Source: Palsa-870 sp035937155
GTDB taxonomy: Bacteria > Chloroflexota > Dormibacteria > Dormibacterales > Dormibacteraceae
Reading direction: 5' to 3'
Assembly: GCA_035937155.1 (NCBI GenBank)
Contig: DASYVJ010000033.1
Location: forward strand, 3,048-67,047
Length of the DNA stretch: 64,000 bases
The position numbers and the translations under genes were made by a program. Of this stretch, positions 16,234 to 23,327 are shown one piece after another (position 1 is the first letter of the stretch; each line of letters opens with the position of its first letter). Under the pieces are notes generated by a model. It saw only the letters and a program-made list of their open reading frames with translations, was not told the origin of the DNA and ran no database searches.

Positions 16234-16275
16234 GTTGATTGGCTTCCCAGTAGTCGGAATGGCTGCACTATAACG

Positions 16276-17748
16276 GTGGCCCCCTTGAAATCACTTGATG
16301 CCGGCTACCAGCTAAACGGCTTTTACGACGAAATGCTTGCGGCCTCGGGCAAGCCAAGACCTGCCTACCGCCGAATCTACGACCTGCTACACCGGCTCGG
16401 TCCGCAGGAGCTGGCGCGCCGCCACGACTTGGCCATGGAGATGTTTCGCAACCACGGGATCACTTTTGCGGTGTACCCGGACGCGCAGGGGACGGAGAAG
16501 GTCTTTCCGTTCGACATCATCCCGCGGGTCATCTCGGCGCAGACGTGGAAGCGCCTCGAGGCCGGGCTCAAGCAGCGCCTGGCGGCCCTCAACCTGTTCC
16601 TCAACGACGTGTATGGGCGCAAGCTGATCCTTCAGCAGGGCGTGGTCCCGCCTGAGATCGTGCTGACGAGCCCGCAGTACCTCCGTGAGGTCGAGGGCCT
16701 CCCAGTGCCGCACGGAATCCACTGCCACATCGCGGGGATCGACCTGGTGCGGGACCATAAGGGCGATTTTTTCGTCCTCGAGGACAACCTGCGGACGCCG
16801 TCAGGCGTCTCGTACGTGCTCGCCAACCGCCACGTCATGAAGCGCGTCCTGCCGGATCTCTTTGCCGGATATCCAGTGCGGCCCGTCGAAGGCTACGTCC
16901 ACGAGCTGCTCCGCCACCTGCGCTGGCTGGCCCCAGAGGGCGTGGACGACCCAACGATCGTCCTGCTCACGCCAGGCATCAACAACGCCGCTTACTACGA
17001 GCACCTGTACCTGGCCAAGCAGATGGGCATCGAGCTTGTGGAGGGCACCGACCTGGTCGTCGACCAGGACCACGCTTTCATGAGAACCACGCAAGGCCTC
17101 AAGCCCGTTCACGTCATCTACCGACGGCTCGACGACGGCTGGATCGATCCGATCTTCGGACGCCAGGAGTCACTGGTCGGAGTCGCCGGCCTCGTCAACG
17201 CCTACCGCGCCGGAAACGTGGCCATAGCCAACGCGCTTGGAAATGGCGTCGCCGATGACAAGGCGGTCTACGCGCTGGTCCCCAAGATCATCCGGTACTA
17301 CCTGGACGAGGACCCGATCCTCCCGAACGTGCAGACCTACCTGTGCGCTCTGGACGAGGATCGCCGATACGTGCTCGAACATATCGAGGAGCTGGTGGTC
17401 AAGACCGTCGACGCCTCCGGGGGCTACGGCATGCTGATCGGGCCCGAGTCGACCAAAGAGCAGCGCGAGGAATTCCGTCAGCGCATCTCGGCCCGTCCTC
17501 GAATGTTCATCGCACAGCCGGTTGTGAGCCTGTCCGTTCAGCCGATCTTCGACCGCGGGCGGCTGCGCCGCACGCACCAGGACCTACGCCCCTTCGTCCT
17601 GACCGGCCCTGAGGTGTACGTCACGTCCGGTGGGCTCACGCGAGTCGCGCTGAAGGATGGCTCTCTGGTCGTGAACAGCTCGCAGGGCGGCGGCAGCCGC
17701 GACACCTGGGTTATGGCCGAAGCTGGAGCGGAGGATACCGATGCTTAG
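16276..17748 (+). CDS. circularly permuted ATP-grasp protein (COG2308 type)
   Basis: About 490 residues. Conserved blocks include YDEMLAASGKPRPAYRRI, FPFDIIPRVI, FFVLEDNLRTPSGVSYVLA, PVHVIYRRLDDGWIDP and ELVVKTVDASGGYGMLIGP, which mark the family with a permuted ATP-grasp fold. Such enzymes are predicted to activate a carboxylate and form a peptide or amide bond; the product of this widespread system is unknown. The start is uncertain: GTG 16276 (used) or TTG 16285. The frame is open far upstream but antisense to the transglutaminase gene. It overlaps the alpha-E gene by eight bases. Confidence 0.9.
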   Translation: MAPLKSLDAGYQLNGFYDEMLAASGKPRPAYRRIYDLLHRLGPQELARRHDLAMEMFRNHGITFAVYPDAQGTEKVFPFDIIPRVISAQTWKRLEAGLKQRLAALNLFLNDVYGRKLILQQGVVPPEIVLTSPQYLREVEGLPVPHGIHCHIAGIDLVRDHKGDFFVLEDNLRTPSGVSYVLANRHVMKRVLPDLFAGYPVRPVEGYVHELLRHLRWLAPEGVDDPTIVLLTPGINNAAYYEHLYLAKQMGIELVEGTDLVVDQDHAFMRTTQGLKPVHVIYRRLDDGWIDPIFGRQESLVGVAGLVNAYRAGNVAIANALGNGVADDKAVYALVPKIIRYYLDEDPILPNVQTYLCALDEDRRYVLEHIEELVVKTVDASGGYGMLIGPESTKEQREEFRQRISARPRMFIAQPVVSLSVQPIFDRGRLRRTHQDLRPFVLTGPEVYVTSGGLTRVALKDGSLVVNSSQGGGSRDTWVMAEAGAEDTDA

Positions 17749-18691
17749 CCGAGCCGCCACTTCACTCACACTGCTCGGCCGGCATCTCGAACGCGCGGAC
17801 CACCTTGCCCGCATCCTGGGGGTGCACGTCTCGCTTTCGCTCGACCGCACGGACGAGCCAGGCCCAGAATTCTGGACCCGGTTCATGGAGCTGGCCGGAT
17901 GGCGTGGAAGCGATACGCGCCGCCGGGACCAGGCTATCGAGGTGGTGATCACCGGTTCGATGGGCCCATCGGTGCGAGCGAGCGTCGCCGCCGCGCGAGT
18001 CGCCGCGCAGGCTGTTCGTCCTTCGCTTCCAACCGAGCTGTACGAGCAGGTCAATGCCCTGCACTGGCGGATCCAGGGACCCACGTGGCGGCCCGACCTA
18101 TATCCGTTTCTCAGCGACGTTCAGCTGAGCATCAGGCTGGTCGACGGCCTGCTCGAGGACACCATGCAGCACGACGAGGCCCGCGACTTCGTGCGGCTAG
18201 GCAAATTTGTCGAGCGCACAGCCAACGTCACGGCCATCGTCACGCGCAAGTCGGCCGAGCTGTCTGACGCGCCGGAGGACACGCTCGAGTGGTCAGCTGT
18301 CCTGAAGTCGTGCTTCGCGTTCGAGTCGTACCAGGCCCGCCACTCGGGCGGTATCACACCCGAGCGGGTAATCGAGTTCCTGCTCCTCGAACCTGGCTTG
18401 CCGCGCTCGGCTCGTTTCTCGGCGCAGGTCGCTCTGGACTCGGTGTCGAGGATCGACGGACCGGGCCGGCGCTCAAGGCCGAAGCGCCTCTTGTGGCGGC
18501 TCCACGCGCTGTTCGAGGCTGCCGACCCCCAGGTGGTCGCGGAACACCCGCGGGAGTTCGAGACAGACTGCCGAGACGTGCTGCGGCAGCTCGAGGTCGC
18601 CATGCGCGAAACGTACTTCCACCCGAGCAAGGTGCCGGCGAACGTGATCGGCGACGAGGGCCGGGCCATGCCGCAACAGCAGCAACAATGA
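17741..18691 (+). CDS. alpha-E domain protein (DUF403/COG2307)
   Basis: 316 residues, almost all helical. MLSRAATSLTLLGRHLERAD at the start is the family signature (LxRxAxxLYWLGRYLERAE-like), and ARDFVRLGKFVERTANVT is the second conserved helix. The protein almost always accompanies the circularly permuted ATP-grasp enzyme and a transglutaminase; the biochemical role is unproven. A short poly-Gln ending is unusual. Its stop overlaps the next start as ATGA. Confidence 0.9.
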   Translation: MLSRAATSLTLLGRHLERADHLARILGVHVSLSLDRTDEPGPEFWTRFMELAGWRGSDTRRRDQAIEVVITGSMGPSVRASVAAARVAAQAVRPSLPTELYEQVNALHWRIQGPTWRPDLYPFLSDVQLSIRLVDGLLEDTMQHDEARDFVRLGKFVERTANVTAIVTRKSAELSDAPEDTLEWSAVLKSCFAFESYQARHSGGITPERVIEFLLLEPGLPRSARFSAQVALDSVSRIDGPGRRSRPKRLLWRLHALFEAADPQVVAEHPREFETDCRDVLRQLEVAMRETYFHPSKVPANVIGDEGRAMPQQQQQ

Positions 18692-19509
18692 GGCTCGAGG
18701 TCGTGCACAGCACTCGGTATCACTACTCCGGCCCGATTGCGGAGACCGTGATGGAGCTGCGCCTCCGTCCGATGGACGGCAACGGGCAGAGCTGCCTGGA
18801 GTTCGAGCTGGATGTCAGCTCCGGGATTCAACCGCACTCATACCGCGACGGCTACGGGAACAACGTCCACTACTTCAACCTGGTGCGGCCACACACTCGG
18901 TTGAGCGTCACGAGCAGGTCGGTGGTGGAGACCGGCCGCGAGCTCGACACCGACCCTGGCGAGGCCCTCGTGCACGACTACTTGAGGTACCGCTCTCCAG
19001 TGAAGGACGTGCCGGGCGTCCGGCAGCTGGCTGCCCAGCACCCGATCGCCGACCCGAGCTCCGGCCCATCTGTCGAAGAGGCGCTCGATGAGCTGACCCT
19101 GGCCATCAGCCGCGACTTCACCTACGACCGCGCGGTCACCAACGTGTACAGCTCAGTCGACGAGGTGCTCGCCCTGAAGGCGGGCGTATGCCAGGACTTC
19201 GCGCATCTGTTCATCGCGGTCGCTCGGGCGATGGGGGTGCCTGCGCGGTACGCCAGCGGCTACATCCACCAGCCCAAGGCGGCCGGCGTGGCGAGTGCAT
19301 CGCATGCCTGGGGTGAAGCATGGGTCCCGGGACGTGGCTGGGTCGGGTACGACGCCACCCACCCGGTGCGCACGTCCGAATACCACGTCAGGCTCGCCGT
19401 CGGACGGGATTACAGCGATGCAGCGCCGACTCGCGGGATCTACGTCGGCTCGGCCACGGGCACCATGGAGGTGCGTGTGCGAACGCGAGAGCTGTCGGCG
19501 TCCCACTAA
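18688..19509 (+). CDS. transglutaminase-like protein, partner of ATP-grasp/alpha-E
   Basis: 273 residues. Beta domain at residues 1-110 (MRLEVVHSTRYHYSGPI is the classical start), then KAGVCQDFAHLFIAVAR (Cys), ASASHAWGEAWVP (His) and GYDATHPV (Asp): a complete triad. Third gene of the plus-strand operon, coupled by ATGA to the alpha-E gene. Inferred to process or hydrolyse the amide product made by the ATP-grasp enzyme. Confidence 0.9.
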   Translation: MRLEVVHSTRYHYSGPIAETVMELRLRPMDGNGQSCLEFELDVSSGIQPHSYRDGYGNNVHYFNLVRPHTRLSVTSRSVVETGRELDTDPGEALVHDYLRYRSPVKDVPGVRQLAAQHPIADPSSGPSVEEALDELTLAISRDFTYDRAVTNVYSSVDEVLALKAGVCQDFAHLFIAVARAMGVPARYASGYIHQPKAAGVASASHAWGEAWVPGRGWVGYDATHPVRTSEYHVRLAVGRDYSDAAPTRGIYVGSATGTMEVRVRTRELSASH

Positions 19510-19576
19510 CCGCCTCTCCGTGCTTTGGGGCCAGGCTCCATACGCATTCCGGGGCGATGGTCTAGGCTTCGCGGTA

Positions 19577-19639
19577 ATGCGCAAGTGGGTCGAGATCGAG
19601 ATCGAGATCGAGATTATCCGGGGAGGTCCCCCGACTTAA
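19577..19639 (+). CDS. isoleucine-rich leader peptide of the cimA attenuator
   Basis: A 20-codon ORF: MRKWVEIEIEIEIIRGGPPT, then TAA. Five of the eight codons at positions 7-14 are Ile (ATC or ATT), with a Val just before. It ends 55 bases before citramalate synthase, the committed enzyme of the pyruvate route to isoleucine. Its 3' part (19621-19629) is the antiterminator strand of the downstream hairpin. Ribosome stalling at the Ile codons would leave that strand free; a ribosome reaching the stop codon would cover it. This is the logic of classical amino-acid attenuation, here for isoleucine. Confidence 0.8.
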   Translation: MRKWVEIEIEIEIIRGGPPT

Positions 19640-19694
19640 GGCGTCTCGCTTGAGTCGTTGGACCTCCCGGCCGAAAGAGTCGGGAGGTTTTTTT
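19621..19694 (+). promoter_or_regulatory. transcription attenuator (terminator/antiterminator) upstream of cimA
   Basis: Terminator: ACCTCCCG (19662-19669) pairs with CGGGAGGT (19681-19688), extendable by two G-U pairs, followed by seven T (19688-19694). Antiterminator: GGGAGGTCC (19621-19629), inside the leader ORF, is a perfect 9-base complement of GGACCTCCC (19660-19668), the 5' arm of the terminator. Between them CGACTTAAG (19632-19640) pairs with CTTGAGTCG (19649-19657) with one wobble, so it would stack inside the antiterminator. The terminator's 3' arm also contains GGGAGG, the only Shine-Dalgarno sequence for ATG 19695, seven bases away. Confidence 0.8.
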
Positions 19695-21269
19695 ATGTCC
19701 AATCGCCGGATCGTCGTCTACGACACGACGCTGCGCGACGGTGCGCAGGGTCCGGCCGTGTCCTTTTCCGCCTCGGACAAGCAGCGCATCGCCCGCGCCC
19801 TGGACGAGCTTGGCTTCGACTACGTCGAAGGCGGCTTCCCCGGCTCCAACCCCAAAGACGAAGAGCTGTTCGCCGCCCTCCACAAGCACCCCCTCAAGCG
19901 CGCCCGGCTCGCGGCGTTCGGGGCGACACGCCGAGCCAACGGTAGCTGCGAGGACGACGCCAATCTCGGTGCGCTGGCCCGCAGCGGGGCGCCGGTCTGG
20001 ACGCTGGTCGGCAAGAGCGACCCGTGGCAGGTTGCCACCGTCCTGCAGACGACGACCAACGAGAACCTGGCGATGGTCGAAGAATCCGTGGCATACGGCG
20101 TCGGCCTCGGCCGGGAGGTGATCTTCGACGCGGAGCATTTCTTCGACGGCTTCGCCCGGGACTCGGAGTACGCGCTCGAGGTCTGCCTCGCGGCGGCCCG
20201 CGCCGGAGCGTCGTGGGTTGTCCTGTGCGACACCAACGGCGGGAGCATGCCGGCCGAGGTCCTGCGGGGCGTCGAGGCGGTGCGCCAGGCCCTGGCGGAA
20301 ACCGGCCGCCCGGTCGGCGTCGGCATACACACGCACAACGACTGCGAGCTCGCCGTGGCAAACTCGCTCGAGGGTGTGCTGGCGGGGGCGGACATGGTGC
20401 AGGGCACGATCAACGGCTATGGCGAGCGATGCGGCAACGCCAACCTCGTCTCGGTCGTCGCCAACCTGGTCGTGAAGCTCGGCCTGGAAGCGCTGCCGTC
20501 CGCGTCGATCGCGCGTTTCACAGACCTCTCGCGCACCGTGGCCGAGATCGCGAATCTTGCCCTTCCCCTTCAGCAACCGTTTGTCGGCAACGGCGCATTC
20601 GCACACAAAGGAGGCCAGCACGTTGCAGCCGTGCTGCGGCACAAGGACTCCTACCAGCACATTGATCCGGCGGTCGTTGGCAACGAAGCGCGCGTGCTCG
20701 TTTCGGAGCAGTCGGGTCGCGGCAACGTCCTTGCCAAGGCACGCGAGTTCGGCCTTGAGCTCGACCGCGACGACCCGCAGACCTGCTGGTTGGTCCAGCA
20801 CCTGAAGGAGCTCGAGCACCGCGGCTACGCATACGAAGCGGCGGAGGCTTCGTTCGAGATGCTGGTGCGCCGCCTGCAGCCGGGGTACAAGGCTGCCTGG
20901 ACGGTGGCCGACTTCACGACGCAGGTCCGCAAGAACGGCGACGCCGTCAATGCTGAAGCGACCGTGCGCGTCGAGGTTGGCGGAACCTCCTATCACACGG
21001 CTGCTTCGGGCAACGGCCCGGTCAACGCGCTGGATGCCGCTCTGAGAAAGGCACTCAGCCCACGCTTTCCGGCGCTGCGTGGCGTGAAGCTGCACGACTA
21101 CAAGGTCCGTATCCTCGACGGAGACGCGGGCACGGCTGCGACCACTCGCGTACTGATCGAATCGGGCAAGGGCCTCAAGCGGTGGACCACAGTCGGTTGT
21201 TCGAGCAACATCATCGAGGCCTCGCTGCTGGCCCTGATCGATTCCCTGGAGTACGCCCAGAACGCCTGA
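19695..21269 (+). CDS. cimA: (R)-citramalate synthase
   Basis: 524 residues. The HMGL/DRE-TIM barrel starts with VVYDTTLRDGAQGPAVSFS, which carries the DTTLRDG catalytic motif. GVGIHTHNDCELAVANSLEG holds the HxH metal ligands, and INGYGERCGNANL is typical of citramalate synthases. The C-terminal third (about 360-524) is the LeuA-type allosteric domain that senses isoleucine. It condenses pyruvate and acetyl-CoA to citramalate, the first step of the threonine-independent isoleucine pathway. The start right after the T-run is supported by MSNRRIVVYDTT. Transcription is predicted to be controlled by the Ile leader. It converges with the HTH-TPR gene, eight bases apart. Confidence 0.93.
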   Translation: MSNRRIVVYDTTLRDGAQGPAVSFSASDKQRIARALDELGFDYVEGGFPGSNPKDEELFAALHKHPLKRARLAAFGATRRANGSCEDDANLGALARSGAPVWTLVGKSDPWQVATVLQTTTNENLAMVEESVAYGVGLGREVIFDAEHFFDGFARDSEYALEVCLAAARAGASWVVLCDTNGGSMPAEVLRGVEAVRQALAETGRPVGVGIHTHNDCELAVANSLEGVLAGADMVQGTINGYGERCGNANLVSVVANLVVKLGLEALPSASIARFTDLSRTVAEIANLALPLQQPFVGNGAFAHKGGQHVAAVLRHKDSYQHIDPAVVGNEARVLVSEQSGRGNVLAKAREFGLELDRDDPQTCWLVQHLKELEHRGYAYEAAEASFEMLVRRLQPGYKAAWTVADFTTQVRKNGDAVNAEATVRVEVGGTSYHTAASGNGPVNALDAALRKALSPRFPALRGVKLHDYKVRILDGDAGTAATTRVLIESGKGLKRWTTVGCSSNIIEASLLALIDSLEYAQNA

Positions 21270-21277
21270 GCGTCAGA

Positions 21278-22669
21278 TCAGCCTGTGGCGGCTCTTGAAT
21301 CCGCCACCCGCTGCGCCGGGTGCGAGGCGAGCGCGTGCTTCAGATGCTTAACGGCACCGGTCATGTCGCCACGCGTCTCGAGGATTTCGGCGTAGTCGGC
21401 GTGAACTCGACTCAGCCGCTCGCTCGCTTGTGCCTTTGCGAGAAACCCGAAGGCGGCATGAAACTCGGCGTCCACCGTCGCGTGATCGCCGCGGGCGACA
21501 GCGACGCGGCCAAGCCACTCGTGCGATGCGGCGACCCACAGTTCTTCGGAGAGCCGAATCGCCACGTCCAGGGCTTCCTTCGCCAACCGTTCCGCATCCT
21601 CCAGCTCGCCGTCAGTCAGCGCCAGCTCACAGAGACTCAGCACGACTGCGGCCCGGTCGGCCTCGACACCTGTTTCGTCAAGCAGTCGCAGGGAGCGTTC
21701 AAGATGGCCGCGCGCTTTGGTGGCGTCACCAGCTCGCAGCAGCATCAGCCCGAGGTTGTTTTCGGAGCGCGCCAGCGAAATGCGATCGTTGAGTGTCTCG
21801 TGAATCACGATTGCCCGCTGGGCATAGTGCGCGGCCTGGTCGAGCAGTCCGGTTCCCATATAGGAGAGGCTCAAGCCGCTGAACATGATGGACAGCCGGC
21901 GGAGATCCTGGACGATGTCGCCGGCCTCGATCGCTTCCTCGTAGGCCTCGATCGCAGCGTCCCAGTTCTGGTTGGTGGCGTGGACGCCTCCGAGCACGGC
22001 TAGCAGGCGACTTTCGGTGATGCTCGGAACCGGCTTGAGCGAGCGGCATGTGGCAAGTGCGCCCTCGGCGAGAGCTAGCGCGCCCGGATCTTGCATCAGG
22101 TAGGCGGCTGCGGCCTCGCTGCCGAGACATTCAGCAGTCATGAGCAGGTCGCCTACCTGCTCGAAGTATGCACGCGCACTCGACGCGAACCGGCGCGCCT
22201 GGACCGGCTGAGCGAGCCGAAGGTGTGCCGTCGCCATGAGGTACCTGACGCGCGCTGCGACCTCATAGTCGCGCTCCGTCTGGAGCACTGTTTGACCCGC
22301 GGCCAATGCACCGGTCGCATCACCTTCAGTGATGAGGCGCTCGATGTCCGCGGTGCTAGCACTCGAACGAGGTTCCATCGTGCTGGGCCGGACGAGGAAG
22401 TAGTCCAGCGGCCGGCCGGTGCGTGTGGCGATGAGCTTGAGGGTCTCCATCGAGGGCTTGGCCTTGCCGGTCTCGACGAAATAGATCGCGGTACGGCTGA
22501 TGTCGGTGCCTGCCACCTGGCCGAGGCTGAGACCTGCCTCGAGCCTTGCCCGCTTGGCCGTGCCGGGCTTGATCTCCACGCCCTGACGCCGGCCGCGGCG
22601 CCCGGAGGTTGCCTTTCCTTTTTCGGTCTGGCCGTCACCTGCGGATGGGTGTGTTTGCACCTCTGGCAT
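21278..22669 (-). CDS. HTH-TPR transcriptional regulator, RRNPP-like architecture
   Basis: 463 residues. A basic, disordered N-terminus is followed by an XRE/Cro HTH at about 33-95 (RARLEAGLSLGQV, SRTAIYFVETGKAKPS, TLKLIATRTGRPLDYFL). The rest is a TPR solenoid, residues about 105-450, with repeats such as NQNWDAAIEAYEEAIEAG and GDMTGAVKHLKHALASHP. HTH plus TPR is the layout of peptide-pheromone receptors (PlcR, Rgg, PrgX) and also of some antibiotic-cluster regulators. A 32-residue hydrophobic peptide gene lies just upstream on the same strand, which favours the pheromone idea. The ATG coincides with the predicted transcription start. Confidence 0.85.
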   Translation of the reverse strand: MPEVQTHPSAGDGQTEKGKATSGRRGRRQGVEIKPGTAKRARLEAGLSLGQVAGTDISRTAIYFVETGKAKPSMETLKLIATRTGRPLDYFLVRPSTMEPRSSASTADIERLITEGDATGALAAGQTVLQTERDYEVAARVRYLMATAHLRLAQPVQARRFASSARAYFEQVGDLLMTAECLGSEAAAAYLMQDPGALALAEGALATCRSLKPVPSITESRLLAVLGGVHATNQNWDAAIEAYEEAIEAGDIVQDLRRLSIMFSGLSLSYMGTGLLDQAAHYAQRAIVIHETLNDRISLARSENNLGLMLLRAGDATKARGHLERSLRLLDETGVEADRAAVVLSLCELALTDGELEDAERLAKEALDVAIRLSEELWVAASHEWLGRVAVARGDHATVDAEFHAAFGFLAKAQASERLSRVHADYAEILETRGDMTGAVKHLKHALASHPAQRVADSRAATG

Positions 22670-22675
22670 GACGCC

Positions 22676-22704
22676 AGCTTAGCCCAAGCCTTGTCACTTG
22701 ACAA
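22676..22704 (-). promoter_or_regulatory. leaderless promoter with overlapping palindromic operator for the HTH-TPR gene
   Basis: On the minus strand TTGTCA (22704-22699) is followed after 17 bases by TAAGCT (22681-22676); six bases then separate the -10 from ATG 22669, implying a leaderless mRNA. The -35 is one arm of a perfect palindrome, TTGTCA-CT-TGACAA (22691-22704). This suits autoregulation by the HTH protein. Confidence 0.55.
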
Positions 22705-22751
22705 ACCATGAATTGACGACTCACCGTCGGTGGCCGTCGTTTAGGTTTGGT

Positions 22752-22850
22752 TTAGGGGCAGCACGGCGGGACCCCGACAGCGCCGACTCCCATCGACAGG
22801 ACCAGCATCAAGATCGTCGCCAGCATGGCGGCAAAAAATAGCTTTCGCAT
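22752..22850 (-). CDS. tiny hydrophobic peptide (32 aa), candidate pro-pheromone
   Basis: The product begins MRKLFFAAMLATILMLVLS and ends GVGAVGVPPCCP, then TAA. A textbook ribosome site GGAGGTGA lies five bases before ATG. The basic MRK start, about 20-residue hydrophobic core and short C-terminal tail with PPCCP look like a minimal export signal with a mature C-terminal peptide, or a single-pass micro-membrane protein. It is 82 bases upstream of and co-directional with the HTH-TPR regulator. I know no family for it. Confidence 0.7.
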   Translation of the reverse strand: MRKLFFAAMLATILMLVLSMGVGAVGVPPCCP

Positions 22851-22866
22851 TCAAATCACCTCCTTT

Positions 22867-22885
22867 GCGACCAGGACCAGGTCGC
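22867..22885 (-). terminator. hairpin just upstream of the tiny-peptide gene
   Basis: GCGACC and GGTCGC form a perfect 6-base stem around a 7-base loop, ending a few bases before the GGAGGTGA ribosome site. It has no U-run. It could be a weak terminator for the upstream membrane-protein gene or a 5' UTR element. Confidence 0.35.
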
Positions 22886-22905
22886 GAAGGGCACCGAAAA
22901 GCGCT

Positions 22906-23193
22906 TCAATCGGGGTAGGCGACGGCTGCGCGGGGCCGGCGCGGCCCCCACAGGCGCGCTCCGAAAGCCCGGGCAAGCGCAATCAACTTCATCCCAGTCA
23001 TAGCCGCACCCAGACAGCCCAGGGCGACGCCCACCCATCCGGCCGGAAACGCGAAGAGCCGTAAAGCGACCAGAGCGGGCACGACGGCCAGGAAGACCGC
23101 GACAATGCCGACCACGCCCACGGCAATGGTTGATCCCAAGCCTGGCTGCTCGAACTCACCGTCGGTTTCGTCGACCAGCGGTCGGCGAGCCAA
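22906..23193 (-). CDS. small two-helix membrane protein (95 aa)
   Basis: TTG start. An acidic N-terminus (VDETDGEFEQPGLG) precedes hydrophobic segments at about residues 21-48 and 52-72, then a basic tail GARLWGPRRPRAAV. No family recognised. It is the first gene of a minus-strand group with the tiny peptide and the HTH-TPR regulator, and is divergent from the sensor kinase at 23328. The start is uncertain. Confidence 0.55.
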   Translation of the reverse strand: MARRPLVDETDGEFEQPGLGSTIAVGVVGIVAVFLAVVPALVALRLFAFPAGWVGVALGCLGAAMTGMKLIALARAFGARLWGPRRPRAAVAYPD

Positions 23194-23283
23194 GCCGCGC
23201 TCTGCGCTCAGACGATCGATGGCAGCGCCTCCTAACCTAAGCCGTCGCTCACCCCTCGCGGCTGTGTTACAAGTACTGCCCGA

Positions 23284-23311
23284 TGTTAATTGATAGTAGG
23301 ATGAATTAACA
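23284..23311. promoter_or_regulatory. AT-rich inverted repeat between divergent genes
   Basis: TGTTAATT (23284-23291) and AATTAACA (23304-23311) are perfect inverted repeats with a 12-base spacer, in strikingly AT-rich sequence for this genome. The repeat ends 16 bases before the kinase GTG. It is a likely operator for a dimeric regulator acting on the kinase gene, the divergent membrane-protein gene, or both. Confidence 0.5.
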
Positions 23312-23327
23312 CTGTCGTGGAGAAGTA

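Noticed and set aside
16266..16275. TATAAC next to GTG 16276 as a leaderless promoter for the ATP-grasp gene
   Set aside because: Only one base separates it from the GTG, and no -35 is placed correctly; it might serve the minus strand (TATAGT) instead, but this cannot be decided from sequence.
19592..19615. GAGATC tandem repeat as a microsatellite
   Set aside because: It encodes Glu-Ile repeats in a short ORF placed exactly where an Ile attenuator is expected, with matching RNA stems downstream.
19614..21095. 493-codon open frame antisense to cimA
   Set aside because: No domain, Arg/Val/Ala-rich, and fully opposite a conserved enzyme gene.
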